DNA of 53,126 nt from a virus. The stretch covers positions 1 to 53,126 of IMG/VR virus record IMGVR_UViG_3300026116_000048; one strand, given 5' to 3'. The position numbers were made by a program, and so were the translations under genes. The notes below the pieces were generated by a model. That model had not been told where the DNA came from. It saw only the letters and a list, made by a program, of their open reading frames with translations, and did not search any database. The stretch's first letter is position 1. Each line of letters opens with the position of its first letter. Below are positions 39,803 to 47,364 of the stretch, in pieces.

Positions 39803-41910
39803 GAGCTGAAATCTTAATCCTTCTATTTGCGTGTGCTCAGGTATTCGCACAGCCGAATTTGATTAACCCATATCGGTTTGCGGGGTTTCAGTCGGAAACG
39901 CTGACTTACCAATCCAACATCCTTGCCAATTCCGGTACGATTTCAGCGAGCGATTTGGCGGCGGTGGATACCTTTGTCGTCAATGCCAAGGTGCATGGTT
40001 ACTGGTCTTCGTTGATTGATTGCTCGCCATTGGCCGGTGATCAGACCAATGCGGCGGTTATCAAACTTGTTCAAGGATCAGGTTCAAACGTGCGACTGAC
40101 GATCAACGGACTGACATCTGCGAATTACACCAAAGCAGATGGCTGGAACAATCCAGCCAATGCCTGGCTGGATACGACTTTCTCGGCGGTGCCGGTTACA
40201 AATCAGGGAATGGCTTTCTGGATTAGCAAACCGATGACGAATTTGGCGAGTCAAGAAAGGCCGATGGGTCATTCTTCCGCGCCGTCAGGAAACGAGTTTG
40301 ATTTCTATTTCCTGGATTACTCAAACGACCCGATTATGGCGCACGCCGTGAGCCTGGATCAGGTTGCTTCACTTCCGAACAATCAATATCGCTATACGCC
40401 AGGGGTGGGTTTATTTGGCTACACGCGGACGGCAAACAACCGGCTTCACCTATACCAAAATGGCGAGCCGATAGTTGTAAATTCATCAGCAGCAGCATCT
40501 ACGGCGAACAATCAGCCGGTGACGATCCTGGGCTCGTATCACAATTTTTCGGGGGGTGTGCCTTCGACATTTAGTTTCATCAACAAGCCGATTGGCTTTT
40601 ACGCGATTGACAGCGGGATCGGGACGAACCTGATCGCATCGTATTACGCGGACGTGCGGGATTTGATGAAAGCGATTGGCAGAACGGCGCAGTTTAATTT
40701 TCCGCAGCAGACATTTTTGATTGTGGGCCAGAGCCTTGCGGTTGCGGGCGGCAGCGGGTCGCTATCCAGCACGGCGATCATTACGACGAATGGAAACTCG
40801 AAAGCGCTTTATACTGGCGGACTATTCAACCCGGCTGGCAATGGCACTCTCTATACTCCGAACAAGACTCGTTCGACGATGTTTGAGTATGGATCGGAAA
40901 CCGGCTGGAGAGCATTCGCAGATCATCTTTATTACCTGTGCACGAACAACAGCTACGGCGCGAGCACCAATGGAACGTTATTGGTCAATTGGGCTGAGGG
41001 AGGTCAAAACTACGCTTACCTAAAGAAAACGTCCAGCTCGACCGAGACGATTAATGGGGTGGTGAACAATATCTATGGATTTTCGACGAACGATTTGACG
41101 ATGCAGCAAGCCTTGCAGCAATCGATCTATGGCCAATCGCTGAACGTGAAAGGTATTTTGGTTTGCCATGGGGAATCGGATGCGGCGACGACGGGTTATT
41201 CGAACAATATCGCGGAATGGTCTCGGGATTATCAATTGGACATTCCGGCGATTACTGGACAGGCGACGCCACCGCCATTGTTTTGGATGCAATCAGCGGA
41301 TTTGAATTGGCCGACGGGCGGCGGATCGTATCCGTACGCAGTCAAGGCAATGTACGATTTGCACAAGAATTCAGCCGGGAGCAATATTCTGGTTTCTTCA
41401 CGGTACCATTTGATTCACCAGACTGACGCGGTTCACCTCTATAACATTTCGTACCAGAGGCAGGGAGAGTACTTCGCAGAAGCAGCATATAGCAAATTTT
41501 TCAGTCGAGGTTATTGGGAACCGTTGAGACCGGTATCGGTAACGCGATCCACTTCGACCATTACGGTGACAGTTACAAACATTACCGGAACCGGAATGAT
41601 AAAGGATACGACCCTTGTAACGGCGGCTGATCATGATGGCTTCACATACACAAACAATGACGTGAGCGTTCCTACGATTACAGGCGTCACGTTAACCGGC
41701 GCTACAACTAACCAGATTCAGATCACGCTTTCAGGAACTCCGGGGACTGCTGGCATTCTTCGATATGCAATGAATTGCACGAACGTGAACAGCACTGGGC
41801 CGACGCAAGGAGCGCGCGGCAATATCCGAGACCGTTATTCGGGGCTTGGATTCATAACGACGAGTAACATGTATAACTGGATGCCAGCTTGGGAGGAATC
41901 AGTCCCGTGA
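39799..41910 (+). CDS. Tail-spike-like SGNH carbohydrate esterase
   Basis: A 703-residue protein. N-terminal residues MRAEILILLFACAQVFAQ look like a signal peptide. Residues about 40-290 are a beta-rich carbohydrate-binding-like region. From 305 there is an SGNH/sialate O-acetylesterase-like domain: block I VGQSLA with Ser312, block III CHGESDA (457-461), and DAVH (Asp543, His546) as block V. Esterases of this group remove acetyl groups from surface sugars; phages use them as depolymerising receptor enzymes. The C-terminal 110 residues form a beta domain (TITVTVTNITGTGM...). It ends by a GTGA overlap with the holin. Receptor unknown. Confidence 0.75.
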   Translation: MRAEILILLFACAQVFAQPNLINPYRFAGFQSETLTYQSNILANSGTISASDLAAVDTFVVNAKVHGYWSSLIDCSPLAGDQTNAAVIKLVQGSGSNVRLTINGLTSANYTKADGWNNPANAWLDTTFSAVPVTNQGMAFWISKPMTNLASQERPMGHSSAPSGNEFDFYFLDYSNDPIMAHAVSLDQVASLPNNQYRYTPGVGLFGYTRTANNRLHLYQNGEPIVVNSSAAASTANNQPVTILGSYHNFSGGVPSTFSFINKPIGFYAIDSGIGTNLIASYYADVRDLMKAIGRTAQFNFPQQTFLIVGQSLAVAGGSGSLSSTAIITTNGNSKALYTGGLFNPAGNGTLYTPNKTRSTMFEYGSETGWRAFADHLYYLCTNNSYGASTNGTLLVNWAEGGQNYAYLKKTSSSTETINGVVNNIYGFSTNDLTMQQALQQSIYGQSLNVKGILVCHGESDAATTGYSNNIAEWSRDYQLDIPAITGQATPPPLFWMQSADLNWPTGGGSYPYAVKAMYDLHKNSAGSNILVSSRYHLIHQTDAVHLYNISYQRQGEYFAEAAYSKFFSRGYWEPLRPVSVTRSTSTITVTVTNITGTGMIKDTTLVTAADHDGFTYTNNDVSVPTITGVTLTGATTNQIQITLSGTPGTAGILRYAMNCTNVNSTGPTQGARGNIRDRYSGLGFITTSNMYNWMPAWEESVP

Positions 41911-42311
41911 CCATCGACCTCGACAAAATCTTTGAGTTTTTGAACAGCCTTGGAGGCATGCCGAAGTGCGGCCTTGTCTTCGTGTTCTGCCTCGCGCTCG
42001 GGTTCGCGTTAAAGAAATGTCCATGGGTGCCGAATAGCGCGATCCCGTCGTGCGTAATTTTAGCCGGCGCTCTCTTGCTGCCGATGCTCTCCGATTGGCA
42101 GATGAGCACATTGCACAGCGTACGTGTGTTCATTCTGACGCAAGCCTTGATTGGATTCATTGATGGCACTCTGGCTTGGGTGACGCATCGGTTGGTCATT
42201 AAGCCGTTGTTGGCGAAGTTTGGCGCAAAGGATGCCGATTTAGATTCCGATCCGCCGTTCCCAAAACAAGACGGGTCGAACACAAAACCACAAACCGAAA
42301 CAAAACCATGA
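41907..42311 (+). CDS. Phage holin
   Basis: A 134-residue membrane protein from GTG 41907 (GTGA overlap; GGGAGGA upstream is a good ribosome-binding site). Three hydrophobic segments: CGLVFVFCLALGFAL, IPSCVILAGALLLPML and FILTQALIGFIDGTLAWV, then a charged tail. The pattern LKKCPWVPNSAIPSCVILAGALL...ALIGFIDG is typical of phage holins, which hold lysis timing and form membrane holes. It lies in the lysis region beside small lipoprotein and membrane genes. No endolysin is recognised nearby. Confidence 0.75.
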   Translation: MTIDLDKIFEFLNSLGGMPKCGLVFVFCLALGFALKKCPWVPNSAIPSCVILAGALLLPMLSDWQMSTLHSVRVFILTQALIGFIDGTLAWVTHRLVIKPLLAKFGAKDADLDSDPPFPKQDGSNTKPQTETKP

Positions 42312-42847
42312 ATAACGATCTGATGAGAATACTTGCCGTCATTTTATTGGCGGCCGCTTTCGGCGCGGGCTGCGTCATCGGCCTCATTTGGCTTTGGTTC
42401 AAATCCTGGGAAGTCACAAACAAAAGAGAAAGCTACGTATCGAAAACTATGAAAAAACTGTCAGTATTCTTGCTCCTATTGCCGCTATTCCTGATCGGAT
42501 GCGCGGACCTGAACACAAACGCTTATCACTCTGAGAGACTGGCCGCTGATGTTGGCGTCTCTGGAGTGCATACCTTCAACGTCTATTACGGAACTGCAAC
42601 AAACGGGGCTGCGCCGGCCAAGATCGACGAACTGAACAAGACTCGCGATCAGGTTTACGACGCCAGTCGAAAACTTTCCGCCGTGTTGGCTGTCACAGAA
42701 GCCGCGAGACTGGCTTATTCCACCAACGCAACTCCTGCCAATGAGGCGACATTGCGATCGGCGCTTTCGGCTTTGTCTGCGAATTCCGGGAACATTACCG
42801 GACTTGTGGATAATGCCATGTCTCCATTTTCACCATTAACCAAATAA
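42308..42847 (+). CDS. Membrane/lipoprotein with in-frame dual starts
   Basis: A 179-residue frame starting at ATG 42308 (ATGA overlap with the holin). The first start gives a transmembrane segment ILAVILLAAAFGAGCVIGLIWLW. A second in-frame ATG at 42449 begins MKKLSVFLLLLPLFLIGCADLN, a perfect lipoprotein signal with lipobox LIGC and Cys at position 18 of that form. The mature part is helical (IDELNKTRDQVYDASRKLSAVLAVTEAARLAYSTN). Which start is used decides whether it is a lipoprotein alone or a fused membrane protein. A spanin-like or lysis-linked role is possible from the location. Confidence 0.55.
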   Translation: MNNDLMRILAVILLAAAFGAGCVIGLIWLWFKSWEVTNKRESYVSKTMKKLSVFLLLLPLFLIGCADLNTNAYHSERLAADVGVSGVHTFNVYYGTATNGAAPAKIDELNKTRDQVYDASRKLSAVLAVTEAARLAYSTNATPANEATLRSALSALSANSGNITGLVDNAMSPFSPLTK

Positions 42848-42851
42848 TTTT

Positions 42852-43100
42852 ATGACCCAAGATCAAATCGACGCAATCAAAGCCGAAATTACGGCCGTAG
42901 TTAACACAGGCAGCACTATCGCAGCAACAGTGGCACCAGAATATCTGCCTTTCATTGTGCTTGGTAAAGCTGTTGCGCTTCAGGTGCCACCGCTTTTTGA
43001 AGACGTGGTAAAGCTGATTCAGAAAGAGGCTCCGACGGAAGCTGATGCACAGGCATTGGCGGTGAAGATCGCGCAATTGTCGCACCCGGAAACTATTTAG
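42852..43100 (+). CDS. Small helical protein
   Basis: An 82-residue protein after the lipoprotein gene. MTQDQIDAIKAEITAVVNTGSTIAATVAPEYLPFIVLGKAVALQVPPLFEDVVKLIQKEAPTEADAQALAVKIAQL. It is amphipathic helical with a mildly hydrophobic centre (YLPFIVLGKAVAL). It may sit at the membrane or be a virion component. Part of the lysis-end operon; unknown function. Confidence 0.5.
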   Translation: MTQDQIDAIKAEITAVVNTGSTIAATVAPEYLPFIVLGKAVALQVPPLFEDVVKLIQKEAPTEADAQALAVKIAQLSHPETI

Positions 43101-43319
43101 GTGAAGGTTGAGAGACCCACACTCCAGTTTTACGAAGCCCAGGTTAAGAGCCTCGTCAATGAGGCTCTGTCAGGCCGCGCCGACATTGCTAAAGAGCAGC
43201 TTGTGCAGCTTGTGCGCAGTGCTTATTACCGCGGCGACACTGCCGCCATTGCCGCCGCTTGCAAAGAGCGTGCCGATGCCGAACACGAACAAGTTTCATC
43301 TGACACTCACATGGGATAG
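43101..43319 (+). CDS. Small helical protein
   Basis: A 72-residue protein with GTG start immediately after the previous stop. KVERPTLQFYEAQVKSLVNEALSGRADIAKEQLVQLVRSAYYRGDTAAIAAACKERADAEHEQ forms helices. Its last 44 bases overlap the start of the fibronectin-like gene, which reads in another frame. I cannot assign a function. Confidence 0.45.
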   Translation: MKVERPTLQFYEAQVKSLVNEALSGRADIAKEQLVQLVRSAYYRGDTAAIAAACKERADAEHEQVSSDTHMG

Positions 43320-43641
43320 CGTGAGCAATGCTGACGCTTACGCGGTGATCGTGCGTTCGAATGGCATCGAAACGCAGCGGGTGTGGACGCTCGGGACTGA
43401 AGTAATAGTGAGCAATCTATCGAGACTGGACGCCTGCCAGTTCACAGCTATTGCGACTAATAGCGCCGGTGCAAGCGCAGAGAGTGCGCCCGCCGTGCTT
43501 CACTGGATGACTGTGATTGAATCTGACTCGAGTACTGGACCTTGGACATTGCTGGCCACCAACAGCTTTGTTCCGACTGCGCCACAACACTTTGTGGCGT
43601 TGAGCAATTACAACGCCCTGGCGTTGGCAAAACCAGACTGA
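43276..43641 (+). CDS. Fibronectin type III-like domain protein
   Basis: A 121-residue protein from ATG 43276. The sequence KFHLTLTWDSVSNADAYAVIVRSNGIETQRVWTLGTEVIVSNLSRLDACQFTAIATNSAGASAESAPAVLHWM follows the fibronectin type III pattern (strand B LTWD, Y.V, then ...ATNSAG.S). The frame is open upstream to 43108, but that overlaps the preceding gene. Such domains occur on phage virions as low-affinity carbohydrate binders. Located at the end of the late operon before a small membrane gene. Confidence 0.65.
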   Translation: MPNTNKFHLTLTWDSVSNADAYAVIVRSNGIETQRVWTLGTEVIVSNLSRLDACQFTAIATNSAGASAESAPAVLHWMTVIESDSSTGPWTLLATNSFVPTAPQHFVALSNYNALALAKPD

Positions 43642-43653
43642 AATGGTGGAACA

Positions 43654-43908
43654 ATGCGAAAAATCGTGGGCAGGCAAACTGACATAATGCTCGCTTCGGC
43701 GGGTTCTCTTTACACGCTGGGGACAATTCCAGAGGCGGCTCTCAGGTATCTTCCTGGAATACTCACTGTGATTTATGTGGTGGTGAAAATTGTAATCTCC
43801 ATCCGCCGGGAGCGGGATCGCATTACTGATCGCAGGGCGCAGTCAGCGATCATTGCCAATGCCCATCGCAAACCACTCAAAGAGGAAGAACTAGAGGACG
43901 ACATTTAG
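43654..43908 (+). CDS. Small membrane protein, lysis-region
   Basis: An 84-residue protein with a polar start, two hydrophobic stretches (DIMLASAGSLYTLGTIPEAALRYL and GILTVIYVVVKIVISI) and a long basic-acidic tail (RRERDRITDRRAQSAIIANAHRKPLKEEELEDD). One or two transmembrane helices with a cytoplasmic tail are likely. It may be an antiholin or accessory holin. It is the last gene of the + strand late operon, adjoining the stop of a convergent gene. Confidence 0.55.
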   Translation: MRKIVGRQTDIMLASAGSLYTLGTIPEAALRYLPGILTVIYVVVKIVISIRRERDRITDRRAQSAIIANAHRKPLKEEELEDDI

Positions 43909-44157
43909 CTAATCGTTCTTGGCTTGATTGATGGCGGCTTCGATGGCTTCTGCTCGTTCTGATATTATAGCGTCAATCAAATCGAAGTCTGATACCAAAG
44001 GAGTGCCCGCTTTGTTCTTTGGCATTCTGCGTCCAACTATGGAACGGAGAGCATTTACGAACTTGACGCGCGAGGCGAGGCTTGTTTGGACTTTCGTCCA
44101 GTCTCTTTTCAATCCTTGGGGTGTTTTTAGTTTTATAAAATCTCCGGGTTTAGTCAT
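43909..44157 (-). CDS. Hypothetical small basic protein
   Basis: An 82-residue protein at the tail of the leftward early operon. It begins TKPGDFIKLKTPQGLKRDWTKVQTSLASRVKFVNALRSIVGRRMP and ends in an acidic helix (DLIDAIISERAEAIEAAINQAKND). Basic front half and helical ending could bind DNA. It abuts the convergent membrane gene without a gap. Unknown family. Confidence 0.45.
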   Translation of the reverse strand: MTKPGDFIKLKTPQGLKRDWTKVQTSLASRVKFVNALRSIVGRRMPKNKAGTPLVSDFDLIDAIISERAEAIEAAINQAKND

Positions 44158-44210
44158 CTCATTCTCCTTTTGGGTGGGTGGTTAGACACTAGTGATTTTT
44201 ATGTGATGAA

Positions 44211-44978
44211 TTATGCTTCTCGGTCGTCTAATGGACAGTGGCGACCACTTTTATTCGGCTCGCCGTCCCTAAGTTGTGGGCAATCGCCCCAATGACACTC
44301 GCCATCACTCCCTGCGTGACAATGCTCACTTCCCTTCAGTGCTGCTTTGGCTTTGTCGGCCCGATTATGGATGGAATCACGTAAATCAAGTCCACAACTT
44401 TTACAGACGTCGCTTTGGTTATCGGAAACGTGGTTGTGATGGAATGCTGCAACCAACTCCCTCTCACGCTCTTGGGAGAGGGTGAGTTGTGCCCGAAGTT
44501 GCTGCTGGTCGGTTCTCGTTTTAAGCAACTCGCACATCCAATACCCGTTGGCCTTTTCAACAGCGGCGTTGTAAATCGCATGGAGGTTACCCGTAGAAAT
44601 AAATCCGTATCCATGGTCACATGCCCAAGCTACAAACTGTTTATCGGCACTCCAACTTTCGCGTGCTTTCCATACCCCGTATTCTAATTCTGGATGCTTT
44701 GCTTTGTCGGTTACAAATTTTTGCCAATTTATTTCCTCCTGTGCCTTCTCCAAAGCCTTTTTAAGCCGATGAACTTCGACTATTAAGGTGCCTTTTGACT
44801 CGGACTCCAACGCCTTTTTGAGACTTTCGTTTTCAGCTTTGAGTTCGGCAGTGTAGGCGTCGATATGACGTTGAATGATTGTTGCAAGCTGGTGAAGTAG
44901 CGAATTCGGGTATTCAAAACCTCCGAACTGTTTTGCTAATTCCTCCGCACATTGTCTGGCGGTTTCGGTGGGGTTCAT
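44211..44978 (-). CDS. Coiled-coil protein with Cys/His-rich C terminus
   Basis: A 255-residue protein. Residues 30-95 form a coiled coil (AELKAENESLKKALESESKGTLIVEVHRLKKALEKAQEE). A middle block (SWSADKQFVAWACDHGYGFIS) follows. The C-terminal third is Cys/His-rich: CKSCGLD, then SEHCHAGSDGECHWGDCPQLRDG and HCPLD, so several zinc sites are likely. Part of the early - strand operon with an ATGA overlap upstream. Function unknown; nucleic-acid binding is possible. Confidence 0.55.
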   Translation of the reverse strand: MNPTETARQCAEELAKQFGGFEYPNSLLHQLATIIQRHIDAYTAELKAENESLKKALESESKGTLIVEVHRLKKALEKAQEEINWQKFVTDKAKHPELEYGVWKARESWSADKQFVAWACDHGYGFISTGNLHAIYNAAVEKANGYWMCELLKTRTDQQQLRAQLTLSQERERELVAAFHHNHVSDNQSDVCKSCGLDLRDSIHNRADKAKAALKGSEHCHAGSDGECHWGDCPQLRDGEPNKSGRHCPLDDREA

Positions 44979-45253
44979 TGTTTGGATTTTACAAGTGCCT
45001 TTAGAATTTCGTTATGGGCATGCGCCCAAGTCTCGTGACTATCCCGACTGTTAAGGTTTGGAAATAACGGAAAAGGACAATCTAGAATAACATAGACAGC
45101 TTCACAGCTACTCAAGCCGCCACGTTCAGCAAGCCGTTGCAACGATTGGCCTCCGTGGTTCAAACGCGCCTGCTCTTCGTGGGGGTCAATTACATCCCAA
45201 GGGATTTCCCCAATGTGATCACTGGCATAACGTTGGATTGGGAACATCTTCAT
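44975..45253 (-). CDS. Conserved phage protein of unknown function
   Basis: A 92-residue protein from ATG 45253 (coupled to the upstream gene by ATGA; the frame is open further upstream). MKMFPIQRYASDHIGEIPWDVIDPHEEQARLNHGGQSLQRLAERGGLSSCEAVYVILD follows a pattern I know from many phage hypothetical proteins (IPW..I.PHE.QA..NHGQSLERLA.RGGLS.CEA). The function is unknown. It lies between a zinc-rich protein and an HNH-like gene. Confidence 0.65.
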   Translation of the reverse strand: MKMFPIQRYASDHIGEIPWDVIDPHEEQARLNHGGQSLQRLAERGGLSSCEAVYVILDCPFPLFPNLNSRDSHETWAHAHNEILKALVKSKQ

Positions 45254-45774
45254 TGCTTTATGGTTTTGTATAGGGCGGTGAGACGTTGTTTTCCCCATCT
45301 CTGCATGGCGCTCTCTTTTTGGTAATCTTTTTTCACAGGAGTGCTCAATGCTGAAACAATATCCATCCCAGACCTTTCGCGACAATAAACCGTCCCCATG
45401 TTTATGCCGAAGTGAATGCACCATTGCTTAAAGGATTTTGTCACTCCATCTATCGTAATATTTCTATTGTTTGTGCGGTTTAATTGCTGTTCTGAATCTG
45501 TTGCCCATCGACAATTTCCGGGTTCGTAATTTCCGGCGTTATTTGGATAGCGGTCGAGCGTCGTTCCATCCGGACGCGATCCCATGTCAGCAAGGAAATT
45601 TTCAAATACCAACCAACGTTCGCAGACTGTTATGCCGCAAGCTCCGTATCGGCTAAACTTACCACTCTTTGGATTCAAACACCTGTCCTTCATGCTTGTC
45701 CACGACGAACGGGTGCGCTTAATCGCAATTCGCATTTCGTTGATTGTGGGTTCGGTTGTGTTGTTCTGGGTCAT
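45250..45774 (-). CDS. HNH-type homing-endonuclease-like protein
   Basis: A 174-residue protein. The core WTSMKDRCLNPKSGKFSRYGACGITVCERWLVFENFLADMGSRPDGTTLDRYPNNAGNYEPGNCRWATDSEQQLNRTNNR matches a phage family of HNH nucleases with the DR..N.G.Y.P.NCRWA..xxQ..NRR signature, where the Asp, His/Asn and Cys residues form the beta-beta-alpha metal site. A second segment (ITIDGVTKSFKQWCIHFGINMGTVYCR) looks like a helix-turn-helix DNA-binding repeat, common in homing enzymes. It is the selfish-type insertion in this operon. Confidence 0.75.
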   Translation of the reverse strand: MTQNNTTEPTINEMRIAIKRTRSSWTSMKDRCLNPKSGKFSRYGACGITVCERWLVFENFLADMGSRPDGTTLDRYPNNAGNYEPGNCRWATDSEQQLNRTNNRNITIDGVTKSFKQWCIHFGINMGTVYCRERSGMDIVSALSTPVKKDYQKESAMQRWGKQRLTALYKTIKQ

Positions 45775-45959
45775 GGATCGAAATAGTAAAGTTTGTAGTT
45801 GTCTTCAACAGCCTTGAAATAATCAGGACTGGAATTACCACTAAATCGTTTGTTCAAGTCCTCGACTATCTTATCGGCATAAAATGCCGGAACTTTTTCG
45901 GCAATTAAGCAGTCCGATATTGTTTCGCGAGCGAAATTGTCTGTTTTAATAATTTTCAC
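45771..45959 (-). CDS. Small protein, unknown
   Basis: A 62-residue protein, GTG start at 45959 overlapping the upstream stop (GTGA). MKIIKTDNFARETISDCLIAEKVPAFYADKIVEDLNKRFSGNSSPDYFKAVEDNYKLYYFDP looks like a compact alpha/beta unit, with helices around DKIVEDLNKRF. It is similar to small hypothetical phage proteins, without known function. Coupled on both sides within the - strand operon. Confidence 0.5.
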   Translation of the reverse strand: MKIIKTDNFARETISDCLIAEKVPAFYADKIVEDLNKRFSGNSSPDYFKAVEDNYKLYYFDP

Positions 45960-46351
45960 TTCACGCCTTTCACTTCGCAGTATAGCTCTGCGAGGGTTGA
46001 GGGTTGGGTTTTGAGGATCTGTTCAATAACGCTAATTGTCGTCGCGGGTCTTAAGAAGCTGTAAAGTTTCTCACTAAATGAACGCCATTCCTCTTCCGTC
46101 ATCCCCATCAATGCCTCTCGGACGTGGTTGGCGTCGGTAGGGTCTGGAAGGCGTGGGTCCATGCAAATTGTCGCATATCGCCATGCATCCTCTTTGGTTT
46201 TATGCCACGGATATAAATAGCTTCCACTTGGTGGAATCCACTTGATGCCACCATTTTCGTGAGCTAATGAATCGTCAAGTTTCCACCCCAACGCCTCGGC
46301 GAATCGGATGCGAAGTGGTTTGGTTGAGCCGGTGCTAGGATTAGGAATCAT
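45956..46351 (-). CDS. Hypothetical protein, 131 residues
   Basis: The start ATG 46351 is chosen because it overlaps the upstream stop; the frame is open to 46405. RIRFAEALGWKLDDSLAHENGGIKWIPPSGSYLYPWHKTKEDAWRYATICMDPRLPDPTDANHVREALMGMTEEEWRSFSEKLYSF contains a short DUF-like region with a Trp-rich hydrophobic core and a PDPxxxAxxxxEAL-type segment. Phage-like, no known function. Confidence 0.5.
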   Translation of the reverse strand: MIPNPSTGSTKPLRIRFAEALGWKLDDSLAHENGGIKWIPPSGSYLYPWHKTKEDAWRYATICMDPRLPDPTDANHVREALMGMTEEEWRSFSEKLYSFLRPATTISVIEQILKTQPSTLAELYCEVKGVK

Positions 46352-46548
46352 ACTTGTCTGATCTGTCCCTTGGACACAAAACACGCATCTGTTCCATGCG
46401 AGCAATTGTCCAATTTAACTTCAGCCATGAGTTTCCCAAATAACGAAATAATCTTACCAGTTAAAACGCCAACTTCGTCAGCGTGCGGATGCTCTGGATC
46501 ACAGATGATAACTTTGCCTATTTCGTCTGCCTTAGTTTCAGCTTTCAT
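46348..46548 (-). CDS. Small beta-rich protein
   Basis: A 66-residue protein: MKAETKADEIGKVIICDPEHPHADEVGVLTGKIISLFGKLMAEVKLDNCSHGTDACFVSKGQIRQV. The pattern of short beta strands (GKVIICDP, VGVLTGKIIS, AEVKL) resembles a small beta-barrel such as an SH3-like or HNH-associated module. Coupled by ATGA to its neighbour upstream. No function assigned. Confidence 0.5.
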   Translation of the reverse strand: MKAETKADEIGKVIICDPEHPHADEVGVLTGKIISLFGKLMAEVKLDNCSHGTDACFVSKGQIRQV

Positions 46549-46931
46549 TCGTGCCTCAGTTGTTCGGCGTTTTTAATTGCCTTACGAGTAGCTTCCCACG
46601 CAGGACAGTCACAAGGATTGTTTGTTGTATGCATCATGTATTCATGGTCGGCGTAGCGTTCCCATAACGCCTCCAACAACTCCTTGCGGGAGGATTCGAG
46701 GCGGTCGTAGTTGTTGACGGCTTTGACGATGAAGTCGGCATCGGCATCATTCAGGAAAATGGCATCATCCTTCAATCCATCACGATCCGTGTGAACGACT
46801 ATGCGATCTACCTTGTGACTATTCTTCCTCAGTGGACCTATCCAGTTGGTCGATGGTGTTCGCTCGATTCCCCATGGAGTGGGCGTGTGAGGATGCTCAG
46901 TTTTTCCTACTGGATAGAATTCAGCACTCAT
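46545..46931 (-). CDS. Conserved phage protein (HTPTPW family)
   Basis: A 128-residue protein with the HTPTPWGIERTP opening and the NDADADFIVKAVNNYDRLESSRKELLEALW block that marks a widespread family of phage hypothetical proteins (HTPTPW...NDADAAFIVRAVNxHDxL). It ends in a Cys-containing helical part (CDCPAWEATRKAIKNAEQLRHE). Coupled by ATGA on both sides. Known only as an early-operon protein. Confidence 0.7.
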   Translation of the reverse strand: MSAEFYPVGKTEHPHTPTPWGIERTPSTNWIGPLRKNSHKVDRIVVHTDRDGLKDDAIFLNDADADFIVKAVNNYDRLESSRKELLEALWERYADHEYMMHTTNNPCDCPAWEATRKAIKNAEQLRHE

Positions 46932-47170
46932 AATTTAGTGGCACCGATTACGGGGTTTTGTAGTCCAATCGTTTCGCAAAGTTTGTCAGAGTAAGCGCGA
47001 GAGATTTTCTGTCCGTCCAAATAACCAACTTCATACCATTTCTGAAATTCAACGTTATCGTGTTGGACAATTGGTTTTCTTGAAACACCGTCGCGAAATC
47101 CTTCCATAACCCTGCGAAATTGAGAATTCGAAATAGCATGCAGCAACTCCGTATGTTTCTCAGTGCTCAT
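46928..47170 (-). CDS. Small hypothetical protein
   Basis: An 80-residue protein from ATG 47170 (the frame is open further, but upstream sequence belongs to the next gene). MSTEKHTELLHAISNSQFRRVMEGFRDGVSRKPIVQHDNVEFQKWYEVGYLDGQKIS. The FQKWYEVGYLDGQ piece recalls small proteins with a G-Y-D-G motif (ribosome modulation factor-like WxxGYxxG pattern), which is suggestive but not enough to assign. Coupled to downstream by ATGA. Confidence 0.5.
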   Translation of the reverse strand: MSTEKHTELLHAISNSQFRRVMEGFRDGVSRKPIVQHDNVEFQKWYEVGYLDGQKISRAYSDKLCETIGLQNPVIGATKL

Positions 47171-47184
47171 TGTGTCCTTTCGTC

Positions 47185-47364
47185 CTATGTTGTTAACTTC
47201 CCGTCTCGCCATATACCCCAAGCCTTGTGCATCAGATCCATTCTTTCGCGCTCGCTTTTGTCGCTGATCTGCGGCGATATTATCGAATCCCAAAACCGTT
47301 GGAACCGCTCCCGTTGCTCGCTCATTTGTTCCTGATGCTCTTTAAGTTCTGTCTCAGTTGTCAT
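47185..47364 (-). CDS. Small charged helical protein
   Basis: A 59-residue protein from ATG 47364, overlapping the primase-helicase stop by 11 bases. MTTETELKEHQEQMSEQRERFQRFWDSIISPQISDKSERERMDLMHKAWGIWRDGKLTT is strongly helical and charged. The clean overlap with the upstream stop and coding character support a real gene. Because of location it may be a helicase partner or loader fragment; nothing proves that. Confidence 0.5.
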   Translation of the reverse strand: MTTETELKEHQEQMSEQRERFQRFWDSIISPQISDKSERERMDLMHKAWGIWRDGKLTT

